From NCBI GenBank assembly GCA_027858635.1, contig JAQICG010000279.1, positions 1 to 6,529 of the forward strand: DNA of 6,529 bases. The letters are read 5' to 3'. How positions within the stretch are numbered: the stretch's first letter is position 1; each line of letters begins with the position of its first letter. Under the pieces are notes generated by a model. It saw only the letters and a list, made by a program, of their open reading frames with translations, did not search any database and was not told the DNA's origin. This document shows, in pieces, positions 1 to 5,837 of the stretch. This DNA is from Gammaproteobacteria bacterium. Lineage in GTDB: Bacteria > Pseudomonadota > Gammaproteobacteria > SZUA-229. Both the position numbers and the translations under genes were made by a program.

Positions 1-319
1 CCATCAGCTCGATGGGCAGGCCGTGGCAGTCCCAGCCGGGGACATAACGCGCATCAAAACCATCCATGGTTTTGCTTTTGATGATGATGTCCTTGAGGAT
101 TTTATTGACCGCATGACCGATATGAATGTCGCCGTTAGCGTAGGGCGGGCCATCGTGCAGCACAAATGTCGGCCGGCCTTTACTGGCTACGCGGATCTTC
201 TGGTACAGGCCCTGTTTGTCCCAGTCTTTCAGGATGACCGGTTCACGGTTGGCGAGGTTGCCCCGCATCGGAAAATCGGTATGCGGTAAATTCAGTGTGG
301 GCTTGTAGTCTGTGGTCAT
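1..319 (-). CDS. ileS: Isoleucyl-tRNA synthetase, N-terminal fragment (cut by window edge)
   Basis: Class I aminoacyl-tRNA synthetase that charges tRNA-Ile with isoleucine in the cytoplasm. Reading the minus strand from the ATG at 319-317 gives 106 codons plus one base before the window ends; the family is about 930-960 residues, so only the start is here. The N-terminus begins MTTDYKPTLNLPHTDFPMRG and has the typical IleS block DGPPYANGDIHIGHA at residues 56-70, with the HIGH ATP-binding signature at 66-69. The conserved PGWDCHGLPIE follows at 94-104. The HIGH loop and GWDCHGLPIE together separate IleS from ValRS and LeuRS well. The gene follows ribF after a 22-base gap, with only a weak Shine-Dalgarno match, so it is probably co-transcribed with murJ-ribF. 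In related bacteria lspA usually follows ileS. The edge truncation comes from the window and is not a pseudogene sign. Confidence 0.97.
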   Translation of the reverse strand, partial: MTTDYKPTLNLPHTDFPMRGNLANREPVILKDWDKQGLYQKIRVASKGRPTFVLHDGPPYANGDIHIGHAVNKILKDIIIKSKTMDGFDARYVPGWDCHGLPIELM

Positions 320-341
320 GTCGCTTTAGTTATGAGAATGA

Positions 342-1292
342 TTATGAATGGTTAGTCAGGCCGTGCAGTTCACGGGCCTTCAGGCAGTCGAACTGAATCT
401 GATTTTTGAGGGCATCAAAAGAGTCAAACTTCTGCTCGTCGCGTATTTTGTGGTGAAAGGCAATGCAGACATTCTGTCCGTAGATGTCCTGATTGAAGTC
501 GAATAGATGGACTTCAAGCTGCACACGTTCGCCGTTGACGGTGGGTCGCCGCCCCAAATTGGCGATGCCTTTTACCGTGCCTAATGTACTGGAGTGCATG
601 GTAACAGAATATACCCCTTGTAGAGGGGTGCTGGGCCGATGCAGGTGAATATTGGCGGTGGGGAAACCGATGGTGCGTCCGCGCTTATCGCCGTGGGCCA
701 CCCGGCCACAGATCTGATAGGGTCGGCCCAGCATGGCTTTGACAGCTTCGAGCCGGCCCTCGCTCAGGGCAGCACGAATGCGCGTGCTGCTGACGCGGGT
801 GTCACCGACATGGTGGGTGGACAGGGAGGCTACTTCAAAACTGTATTCGCGGCCGTATTTCTGCAGCAACTCCAGATTGCCCCTGCGGTCACGTCCAAAC
901 TGGAAGTCATCACCAATAACCAGTGCCTTGATGGCCAGTTTCTCGATGAGGATTTTCTGGATGAACTCCTCGGCGGTCATCGAGCTTAACTCCCGATTGA
1001 ATTTCATCAGCAGCATGTAATCGGGGCAGAGTACCGGCTTGTGATTCGCCAGGGCAATGAGCTTGTCGCGGGTATTCATCAGGCGGGGTCGGTCATCTGC
1101 GCTGGAGAAAAATTCGTGGGGCAGCGGATCAAAAGTCATCATGCAGGTTTTGAGCTGCCGGCGGTCAGCGATTTCGGTCAGCAGTTGTAGTAGCGCCTGA
1201 TGGCCGAGGTGAATGCCGTCAAAATTGCCGATGGTGAGCGCGCATCCCTGATGCGACGGCTTAAGATTGTGGAGACCTCTGATTAAATGCAT
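342..1292 (-). CDS. ribF: Bifunctional riboflavin kinase / FAD synthetase RibF
   Basis: Converts riboflavin to FMN and then adenylates FMN to FAD, in the cytoplasm. The 316 residues match the usual length for this two-domain family. The N-terminal FMN adenylyltransferase domain has the nucleotidyltransferase signature GNFDGIHLGH at residues 22-31 (the HxGH type), GDDFQFGRDRRGN at 127-139 and SSTRIR at 168-173. The C-terminal flavokinase domain has GRVAHGDKRGRTIGFPTAN at 196-214, containing the PTAN motif that binds nucleotide and metal. It also has the segment LEVHLFDF at 259-266, whose glutamate (260) sits where the family's catalytic base is expected. The ATG lies only 3 bases after the murJ stop, so translational coupling to murJ is likely; a weak GAAGCGAA purine stretch in the murJ tail is the only ribosome-site candidate. 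No FMN riboswitch-like leader is visible. The position between murJ and ileS is common in gammaproteobacteria. Confidence 0.97.
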   Translation of the reverse strand: MHLIRGLHNLKPSHQGCALTIGNFDGIHLGHQALLQLLTEIADRRQLKTCMMTFDPLPHEFFSSADDRPRLMNTRDKLIALANHKPVLCPDYMLLMKFNRELSSMTAEEFIQKILIEKLAIKALVIGDDFQFGRDRRGNLELLQKYGREYSFEVASLSTHHVGDTRVSSTRIRAALSEGRLEAVKAMLGRPYQICGRVAHGDKRGRTIGFPTANIHLHRPSTPLQGVYSVTMHSSTLGTVKGIANLGRRPTVNGERVQLEVHLFDFNQDIYGQNVCIAFHHKIRDEQKFDSFDALKNQIQFDCLKARELHGLTNHS

Positions 1293-1295
1293 GGC

Positions 1296-2852
1296 TTAAG
1301 TTCGCTTCAGCTGAGCAGGGCGTAATCCTGCCAGCATGAGTATGACAAAGTAAATGAATATGGCCAGAGCAATGATACCGGCAATATGGCTGATACGCTC
1401 AACGGCGGCCCAGTCGGTCCACTGCAACTGCTCTGGCGTGACCAGCAGGATGGCCAGCGCCATTACCGTACCGGCAACACCTATCTGTAGCAGCAATTTG
1501 ATCCATCCCGGGACGGGCTGAAACACCTTAATTTTTCGCAGTCCGCGATAGAGCATGAAAGCATTGAGATAGGCCGCGGCGCTGGTGGCCAGCGCCAGTC
1601 CGACGTGGGGCGCTTCGTAATCGAGCATCACCAGCGGCACCACGAATAAAAGGTTCAGCCCCATGTTGGTGATCATGGCGATAATGCCGATGCGCACCGG
1701 CGTAGTGGTGTCCTGGCGGGCGTAAAAACCGGGCGCCAGTATCTTGATGAGAATAAAAGCGGGCAGGCCGGCAATGTAGGCCATCAGGCTCAGGCTGGCG
1801 AGGTAGGTATCCGTGGCGGTGAACGCCCCGTACTGAAACAGAGAAGCCAGCACCGGCCCGGCAAGCAGGAACAGACCGATGCAGGCGGGGATGGCGATAA
1901 TCAGCACCAGCCGGGTGGCCCAGTTCAGTGTCTGGTTAAATTCATCGGTCGAGTCGCGGGCGTGCTGTTTGGACAGAGCGGGCAGGATCACCGTGGCAAT
2001 GGCAATGCCGAAGATGCCCAGAGGGAACTCCAGCAGACGGTCCGAGTAATAATGACAGCTGACGCTGCCCGCCATCAGAAATGAGGCGATGACAGTGTCG
2101 AGCAGCAGATTAATCTGCGCCACCGAGGAGCCGATGATCGCGGGGATCATGAGCTTGATGATCTTGCTGACACCGGCGTGGCGGCGCTTGAACCGGGGCC
2201 GGGGACTGAGCCCCAGCTTTTTCAGAAAGGGCAGCTGAAACAGCAGCTGTAGCAGCCCGGCCAGCGCCACGCCCCAGGCCAGCGCCATCAGCGGTTCGTC
2301 GAGCCGGGGTGACAGCCAGATTGCCGCGGCAATCATGCACAGATTGAGGATGACCGGGGTAAACGCCGGCACCGAGAACTGGCTGAAGCTGTTGAGAATG
2401 CCCCCGGCAAAGGCGGTGAGGGCGATAAAAAACAGATAGGAGAAGGTGATGCTCAGCATCTCGGCGGTGAGCTGGAAGCGTTCCGGGTCGTCGTGGAAGC
2501 CGGGGGCGAACAGCCAGACCAGCGCCGGTGCGGCCAGCGAACCGATGATGGTGATCAGCAGCAGAATGCCGCCCAGTTTACCGGCGACATGGTTGATCAG
2601 GTCCTGAAGCTCTTCGCGGCTGCGTTTTTCCTTGTATTCGGAAAATACCGGAACGAAGGCCTGCGAGAAAGCACCTTCGCCGAACAGGCGGCGCATGAAG
2701 TTGGGGATTTTGAAGGCGACCAGAAAAGCATCGGTGCCGCCGCTGGCACCAAAAAGCGTTGCCAGCGTGATATCGCGCAGCAAACCGAAGACTCGGGAAA
2801 GTAGTGTCATGCTGCCCACAACGAGGGTGGATTGCAGTAATCTGGCGCTCAG
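1296..2852 (-). CDS. murJ: Lipid II flippase MurJ, probable CTG start
   Basis: Integral inner-membrane flippase of the MOP superfamily that moves lipid II to the periplasmic face for peptidoglycan synthesis. The reading frame is rich in hydrophobic segments, consistent with the 14 membrane helices of MurJ. Numbered from the CTG at 2852-2850 it has 518 residues (E. coli, as I recall, about 511). SRVFGLLRD is at 19-27, the KIPNFMRRLFGEGAFSQAFVP block at 48-68 and SDRLLEFPLG at 270-279. These carry R20, R26, R54 and R272, matching the central-cavity arginines R18, R24, R52 and R270 of E. coli with a constant offset of two. No in-frame ATG, GTG or TTG lies between the upstream stop (2885-2883) and the GTG at 2819-2817. 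Starting at that GTG would leave 507 residues and remove about half of helix 1, including LLQSTLVV, which aligns with LLKSLAAV of E. coli. The CTG has AGGAG 7 bases upstream; the GTG at 2819 and ATG at 2810 have no good site. The product is near certain, the start likely. Confidence 0.93.
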   Translation of the reverse strand: MSARLLQSTLVVGSMTLLSRVFGLLRDITLATLFGASGGTDAFLVAFKIPNFMRRLFGEGAFSQAFVPVFSEYKEKRSREELQDLINHVAGKLGGILLLITIIGSLAAPALVWLFAPGFHDDPERFQLTAEMLSITFSYLFFIALTAFAGGILNSFSQFSVPAFTPVILNLCMIAAAIWLSPRLDEPLMALAWGVALAGLLQLLFQLPFLKKLGLSPRPRFKRRHAGVSKIIKLMIPAIIGSSVAQINLLLDTVIASFLMAGSVSCHYYSDRLLEFPLGIFGIAIATVILPALSKQHARDSTDEFNQTLNWATRLVLIIAIPACIGLFLLAGPVLASLFQYGAFTATDTYLASLSLMAYIAGLPAFILIKILAPGFYARQDTTTPVRIGIIAMITNMGLNLLFVVPLVMLDYEAPHVGLALATSAAAYLNAFMLYRGLRKIKVFQPVPGWIKLLLQIGVAGTVMALAILLVTPEQLQWTDWAAVERISHIAGIIALAIFIYFVILMLAGLRPAQLKRT

Positions 2853-2864
2853 CTTCGGGCTCCT
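2850..2864 (-). promoter_or_regulatory. Ribosome binding site deciding the murJ CTG start
   Basis: On the minus strand AGGAG (2864-2860) is followed by a 7-base spacer, CCCGAAG, and then CTG (2852-2850) in frame with murJ. This is the only good Shine-Dalgarno match near the murJ 5' end. The in-frame GTG at 2819 and ATG at 2810 lack one. The site therefore argues for initiation at a rare CTG codon; no experiment is implied. Confidence 0.65.
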
Positions 2865-2913
2865 GTCTGGGTGTAATGCGGGTTATTTAGTGAAAATTAT
2901 TCGCTGAACGCGC

Positions 2914-2942
2914 ATTCTATCGAATTTTGGTTGACAAAACTG
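2914..2942 (-). promoter_or_regulatory. Weak candidate promoter for murJ-ribF-ileS
   Basis: On the minus strand TAGAAT (2919-2914) is a good -10 match, but the hexamer 17 bases upstream (CAGTTT, 2942-2937) is a poor -35. It would start transcription near 2907, leaving a leader of about 55 bases before the CTG. It lies back to back with the rpsT promoter, overlapping its -35 box, so the two could compete for RNA polymerase. The call rests mainly on the -10 and the need for some promoter here. Confidence 0.3.
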
Positions 2943-2960
2943 GTTAAAACTGGCATTTTA
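2931..2960 (+). promoter_or_regulatory. Sigma70-type promoter of rpsT
   Basis: A perfect -35 box TTGACA is at 2931-2936. The -10 is weaker: CATTTT at 2954-2959 (17-base spacer) or ATTTTA at 2955-2960 (18-base spacer). The bases after it are CGCGCTC, a GC-rich discriminator of the type found at stringently controlled ribosomal promoters. Transcription would start near 2967, giving a leader of about 27 bases before the GTG start. The spacer contains a direct repeat, AAAACTGG at 2936-2943 and 2946-2953. Confidence 0.65.
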
Positions 2961-2993
2961 CGCGCTCTTTTTTAGATAGACAGGTCTTTATTC

Positions 2994-3254
2994 GTGGCAA
3001 ATACATCATCAGCAAAAAAGCGCGCCCGTCAGGCAGTAATGCGTCGTACTCGTAATGTAGGCGACCGTTCAATGATGCGCACTTGTATCAAGAAAGTTTA
3101 TTACGCGATTGCAGCTGGCGATAAGGCAGCGGCGGAATCAGCTTATAAAGAGGCTTGTCCCGTTATCGACCATATGGCCGGTAAAGGACTGATTCACCTC
3201 AATAAGGCATCACGCCATAAGAGCAGATTGAACAGCAATATTCGTGCAATGTAA
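2994..3254 (+). CDS. rpsT: 30S ribosomal protein S20
   Basis: Small basic protein of the 30S subunit that binds 16S rRNA and helps early assembly. The 86 residues (E. coli 87) open with MANTSSAKKRARQA and contain the family blocks RSMMRTCIKKVYYAI (about 25-39), AGDKAAAESAYKEA (41-54) and KGLIHLNKASRHKSRLN (64-80). The start is a GTG; the second codon GCA and the MANxxSAKKR opening fit the family exactly, so the start is secure. AGG at 2982-2984, nine bases upstream, is a modest ribosome site. In E. coli rpsT starts with UUG, and S20 represses its own translation through this weak initiation region; the GTG here suggests similar control, which is inference. The gene is monocistronic, with its own promoter and a terminator 20 bases after the stop, and is divergent from murJ. 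Confidence 0.98.
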   Translation: MANTSSAKKRARQAVMRRTRNVGDRSMMRTCIKKVYYAIAAGDKAAAESAYKEACPVIDHMAGKGLIHLNKASRHKSRLNSNIRAM

Positions 3255-3273
3255 GCTTTGTTTGCATCAGCAG

Positions 3274-3302
3274 AAAAAAGCCGGTTAATACCGGCTTTTT
3301 TT
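3274..3302. terminator. Bidirectional intrinsic terminator between rpsT and proB
   Basis: An 11-base perfect stem pairs AAAAAAGCCGG (3274-3284) with CCGGCTTTTTT (3291-3301), with a TTAATA loop and one further T. Read on the plus strand it gives a GC stem followed by a run of T, ending rpsT 20 bases after its stop. On the minus strand the A-run becomes a T-run, so the same hairpin can end the proB transcript 20 bases after its stop at 3322. The convergent arrangement supports use in both directions. Confidence 0.9.
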
Positions 3303-3321
3303 CGGCCATGGTAAAAAGGTT

Positions 3322-4437
3322 TTACAGCAGCACCAGATTATCGCGGTGAATCAGCTCGGGTTCATCGATGTAGCCCAGCAGGTTTTCAATCTCACTGCTG
3401 GCGTGCCCCATGATACGTTCAACTTCGTCTGAGTCGTAATTGATCAGTCCACGGGCAATTTCATTGCCTTCGGTGTCCATGCAGGTGACCACGTCGCCGC
3501 GCTGAAACTCACCGGTGACAGCGGTCACGCCCACTGCCAGCAGGCTGCTTCGGCTGAGGGCGCGGCAGGCGCCGTCGTCAAGCTCCAGAGTGCCCCGTGC
3601 GGACAGCTGGTTAGCCAGCCACTGTTTGCGGGCAACGACGGGACTTTTATCGGGGGTAAGCAGGGTGCCGATGTTTTCACTGCGCGCTACTCTGAGCAGA
3701 GCATCCTCGGCCGTACCGGAAGCGATGAGGGTGGCGGCGCCCGATCGTGCGGCACGCCGGGCAGCGGTGATCTTGGTGCGCATGCCGCCGCAACCCAGAA
3801 TGCCGCCTGCACCCGCCATCTCTAACAGTGCCGGATCGGAGGCGTGGGCGTTGCTGATCAGCTCGGCATCCTGATGACTGCGAGGATCCTTGTCATAAAC
3901 ACCCTGCTGGTCGGTGAGGATGATCACGGCATCGGCTTCAACCAGATTGGCCACCAGCGCCGCCAGCGTGTCATTATCACCAAAACGAATCTCATCGGTG
4001 GCGACGGTATCGTTTTCATTGATGATGGGAATCGCGCCGAGCGAAAGCAGGGTGCGGAGCGTGCTGCGCGCGTTGAGGTAGCGCTGGCGGTTCGACAGAT
4101 CGTCGTGGGTCAGCAGCACTTGGGCGGTATGAATTTTGTGTAACTGGAAGCAGGACTCAAATTGCTGGATCAGCCCCATCTGGCCGAGAGCCGCGGCCGC
4201 CTGCAGTTTATGCAGCGCACGCGGACGTTTGCTCCAGCCCATGCGTGCCATGCCTTCGGCCACCGCGCCGGAAGAGACCAGTACGATCTCCTTTCCCTGA
4301 CGACGCAGCTCGGCAATCTGTCTGGCCCAGTCCTGCATGGCATTGAGATCCAGTCCCTGACCTTCATTGGTGATCAACGAACTACCGATTTTAATCACCC
4401 AGCGTTTCGATTCGCCCAGCTTTTTTCGGTCAGTCAT
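3322..4437 (-). CDS. proB: Glutamate 5-kinase ProB
   Basis: Phosphorylates L-glutamate to gamma-glutamyl phosphate, the first and usually proline-inhibited step of proline synthesis, in the cytoplasm. From the ATG at 4437-4435 it has 371 residues (E. coli 367). The N-terminal amino-acid-kinase domain shows VIKIGSS at 14-20, SSGAV at 55-59, NEND at 140-143, GDNDTLAALVA at 153-163 and TDQQGVYDKDPR at 175-186. The nucleotide-loop segment GCGGMRTK at 215-222 has cysteine where most relatives have threonine (GTGGM), a mild change. The C-terminal part, about 280-358, fits the PUA domain of long ProB proteins. A GTG directly before the ATG would add one residue; the ATG is preferred because GGA in the obgE tail sits 8 bases upstream. 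The gene overlaps the obgE stop by 8 bases, pointing to translational coupling. No proA is adjacent. No leader or attenuator is visible. Confidence 0.96.
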   Translation of the reverse strand: MTDRKKLGESKRWVIKIGSSLITNEGQGLDLNAMQDWARQIAELRRQGKEIVLVSSGAVAEGMARMGWSKRPRALHKLQAAAALGQMGLIQQFESCFQLHKIHTAQVLLTHDDLSNRQRYLNARSTLRTLLSLGAIPIINENDTVATDEIRFGDNDTLAALVANLVEADAVIILTDQQGVYDKDPRSHQDAELISNAHASDPALLEMAGAGGILGCGGMRTKITAARRAARSGAATLIASGTAEDALLRVARSENIGTLLTPDKSPVVARKQWLANQLSARGTLELDDGACRALSRSSLLAVGVTAVTGEFQRGDVVTCMDTEGNEIARGLINYDSDEVERIMGHASSEIENLLGYIDEPELIHRDNLVLL

Positions 4438-5443
4438 CACTGCGTTCCAGATGTTTCATGATGTCGTAGACAATCTCCTGAGTGCCGCTTTTGCTCAATG
4501 CCGAAATGGTATAAACCGGTCCGGTCCAGTTAAGCGCCTGGGTGACACTCTTCAGTGTGTCGGCCAGTTCATTTTCGGACAGCAGGTCGGTTTTGTTCAG
4601 CACCAGCCAGCGCTCCTTGTCGATGAGCCCCTGGCTGTATTTTTCAAGTTCGCTCAGGATTTTTTTCGCATCATCAACCGGGTCGCTGCCATCAGGCGGG
4701 GAAACGTCGACAATGTGCAGCAACAGCTGAGTACGGGAGAGATGCTTGAGAAACTGAATGCCCAGCCCTGCGCCATCAGAAGCGCCTTCAATAAGCCCCG
4801 GGATATCCGCTATCACAAAACTCTGATGAACGCCGACGCGCACGACGCCAAGATTGGGCGCCAGTGTAGTGAAGGGATAGTCGGCGACCTTGGGGCGCGC
4901 CGCCGAGACTGCGCGAATAAAGGTGGATTTGCCGGCGTTGGGCATGCCCAGTAGGCCGACATCGGCAAGTACCTTGAGTTCCAGACGCAATTGTCGGCGC
5001 TCGCCCGGGGAGCCGGGGGTGCATTTCCGGGGTGCCTGATTAATGGAGCTTTTAAATCGCAGATTGCCCAGCCCGTGCCAGCCGCCATGAGCGACCATGA
5101 TCTTCTGCCCCGCCTCGGTAATATCGCCCAGTTGCTCATCCGTGTCTTCATCAAAAATAAGCGTGCCCACTGGCACCGGAATAAACAGGTCCTCACCGCC
5201 GCGCCCGGTCATGCCCCGGCCTGCGCCACGTTTACCGGCTTCAGCGGTATAGGTGCGAATATGTCGAAAATCGACCAGGGTGTTCAGGTTGTCATCGCCC
5301 ACCAGATAAACGCTGCCGCCGTCACCGCCGTCGCCGCCATCGGGGCCGCCGAAAGGAATGAATTTTTCACGACGAAAACTGACGGCACCGGTGCCGCCAT
5401 CTCCAGCGTTAACCTTGATTGTAACTTCGTCGATGAAACGCAT
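4430..5443 (-). CDS. obgE: Ribosome-assembly GTPase Obg/CgtA
   Basis: Essential GTPase that binds the 50S subunit, helps its late assembly and links growth to the stringent response. The 337 residues form an N-terminal glycine-rich Obg domain (1 to about 158), with repeated glycines in FGGPDGGDGGDGG at 31-43, followed by a G domain. The G domain has the P-loop GMPNAGKST at 166-174, switch I YPFTTLAPNLGVV at 189-201, DIPGLIEGA at 213-221, NKTDL at 283-287 and SALS at 314-317. E. coli ObgE is about 390 residues with an acidic C-terminal tail; this protein ends soon after the G domain, a common short form. The ATG at 5443 opens the standard MRFIDEVTIKVNAGDGG, so the start is firm, although no clear Shine-Dalgarno site precedes it. 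Upstream, a 286-bp inverted-repeat element separates it from rpmA, so it may need its own promoter. Downstream it overlaps proB. Confidence 0.97.
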   Translation of the reverse strand: MRFIDEVTIKVNAGDGGTGAVSFRREKFIPFGGPDGGDGGDGGSVYLVGDDNLNTLVDFRHIRTYTAEAGKRGAGRGMTGRGGEDLFIPVPVGTLIFDEDTDEQLGDITEAGQKIMVAHGGWHGLGNLRFKSSINQAPRKCTPGSPGERRQLRLELKVLADVGLLGMPNAGKSTFIRAVSAARPKVADYPFTTLAPNLGVVRVGVHQSFVIADIPGLIEGASDGAGLGIQFLKHLSRTQLLLHIVDVSPPDGSDPVDDAKKILSELEKYSQGLIDKERWLVLNKTDLLSENELADTLKSVTQALNWTGPVYTISALSKSGTQEIVYDIMKHLERSDD

Positions 5444-5474
5444 GATGTTAACCGTTCAGTATTGATCTGATGTG

Positions 5475-5503
5475 AGTATAGGGCATCTCTATTAATTGCT
5501 TGT
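5475..5503 (-). promoter_or_regulatory. Possible promoter of obgE-proB formed at the element edge
   Basis: On the minus strand TATACT (5480-5475) matches the -10 consensus at 5 of 6 positions. It straddles the left boundary of the inverted-repeat element: the first four bases are the element's TATA end and the last two are flanking DNA. The -35 region at 17-base spacing (ACAAGC, 5503-5498) is poor. Transcription would begin near 5468, about 25 bases before the obgE ATG. The position is suggestive but the call is weak. Confidence 0.3.
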
Positions 5504-5511
5504 GCCCTCTG
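5477..5511 (+). repeat. Left terminal inverted repeat of the element
   Basis: This 35-base arm, opening TATAGGGCATCTCTATTAAT, pairs with the reverse complement of 5728-5762. Differences fall only at arm positions 10, 26 and 29, and all three are transitions. In a plus-strand transcript two of them would still pair as G-U. The match ends abruptly at both boundaries, which defines the element. Confidence 0.92.
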
Positions 5512-5621
5512 GCTTTACGACCAGTTCAGAGTCAAGACGTGCTTTTGAAGCCATGCCCGCAGTTAATACAGATGGGCCTGTCGAAAAAGCGCAGCGCAGA
5601 GTCTGGGCTGGTCGTAAAGCC
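5511..5621. repeat. Perfect 14-bp internal inverted repeat (first arm)
   Basis: GGCTTTACGACCAG at 5511-5524 is the exact reverse complement of CTGGTCGTAAAGCC at 5608-5621, enclosing 83 bases. Within the loop are a small GCTT-TTG-AAGC hairpin (5541-5551) and CCAT/ATGG or GCCC/GGGC pairings around 5551-5577. The CAGAGTC at 5527-5533 recurs in direct orientation at 5597-5603. The repeat's outer edge touches the end of the left terminal repeat, suggesting one composite structure. Confidence 0.88.
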
Positions 5622-5628
5622 CCGTAGG

Positions 5629-5728
5629 GCGCGGTCTGAAGCATGCATCTGCTGCGTTGTGTGCCTTGAGAATGGAGTAACCACTCTGCTGCGGCTCACG
5701 CCTTGCAGCTACACGCTTCAGGTCACGC
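5629..5728. repeat. Long imperfect palindrome (second arm)
   Basis: GCGCGGTCTGAAGC (5629-5642) pairs imperfectly with GCTTCAGGTCACGC (5715-5728), at 11 of 14 positions. Pairing continues inward with lower identity and a small offset toward a central GAGT-AACC-ACTC hairpin at 5675-5686. The outer edge touches the right terminal repeat. Directly before it GCCC-CGTA-GGGC (5619-5630) can form a small hairpin at the junction with the first arm. Confidence 0.65.
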
Positions 5729-5762
5729 AGAGGACATAAGCAATTAATAGAGGTGCCCTATA
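5728..5762 (-). repeat. Right terminal inverted repeat of the element
   Basis: This is the partner of the left arm at 5477-5511, in inverted orientation with 32 of 35 matches. Read on the minus strand it also opens TATAGGGCA. On the plus strand its outer end forms TATAGT (5759-5764) with flanking bases, a -10-like hexamer pointing toward the rpmA terminator, mirroring TATACT at the other end. Confidence 0.92.
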
Positions 5763-5785
5763 GTTAGTTGTTGAAATCCAAGTAC

Positions 5786-5812
5786 AAAAAAGCCCCTGAG
5801 TGGGGCTTTTTT
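5786..5812 (-). terminator. Intrinsic terminator of rplU-rpmA
   Basis: A perfect 11-base stem pairs AAAAAAGCCCC (5786-5796) with GGGGCTTTTTT (5802-5812) around a 5-base loop. On the minus strand it is a GC-rich hairpin followed by six T, 25 bases after the rpmA stop. The A-run on the other side would also let it work in the plus direction. It implies that much of the rplU-rpmA transcription ends before obgE. Confidence 0.88.
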
Positions 5813-5837
5813 CTTCACAAAGCTGTGAGGTATCGCC

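Larger units (their letters stand above)
5477..5762. mobile_element. MITE-like non-coding element with 35-bp terminal inverted repeats
   Basis: The element is about 286 bp, bounded by inverted repeats at 5477-5511 and 5728-5762 that match at 32 of 35 positions. Both ends read TATAGGGCA inward. No transposase or convincing protein-coding frame lies inside. The interior holds a perfect 14-bp inverted repeat around a first half and a long imperfect palindrome in the second half, so one strand could fold as a long stem carrying two arms. No flanking direct repeat longer than TA is evident; if the outer TA on each side is the target duplication, the core is 5479-5760, as expected for an IS630/Tc1-like TA insertion. 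It lies after the rpmA terminator and 33 bases before obgE, a neutral site between housekeeping genes. Size, repeats and lack of coding fit a miniature inverted-repeat transposable element moved in trans. A structured dispersed repeat of another kind is possible. I do not recognise a named family. Confidence 0.75.

Noticed and set aside
23..289. 88-codon open frame on the plus strand over the ileS fragment
   Set aside because: The opposite strand encodes the unmistakable HIGH and GWDCHGLPIE motifs of IleS.
4367..4954. 195-codon open frame on the plus strand opposite obgE and the proB start
   Set aside because: It is antisense to two well-supported genes, with no recognisable motif and no promoter. 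Long antisense frames are common in genes of this composition.
4991..5470. 159-codon open frame on the plus strand opposite the obgE N-terminal domain
   Set aside because: It mirrors the glycine-rich Obg coding sequence; the obgE frame has clear family motifs and this one has none.
5500..5739. 79-codon open frame on the plus strand inside the inverted-repeat element
   Set aside because: It runs through both internal palindromes, has no clear ribosome site or recognisable domain, and its composition follows the repeats. It looks like chance.
5477..5762. CRISPR array or integron attC site as an explanation of the repeats
   Set aside because: There are no regularly spaced direct repeats. The arms are two long terminal inverted repeats, and I saw no attC-type core sites or cassette genes.
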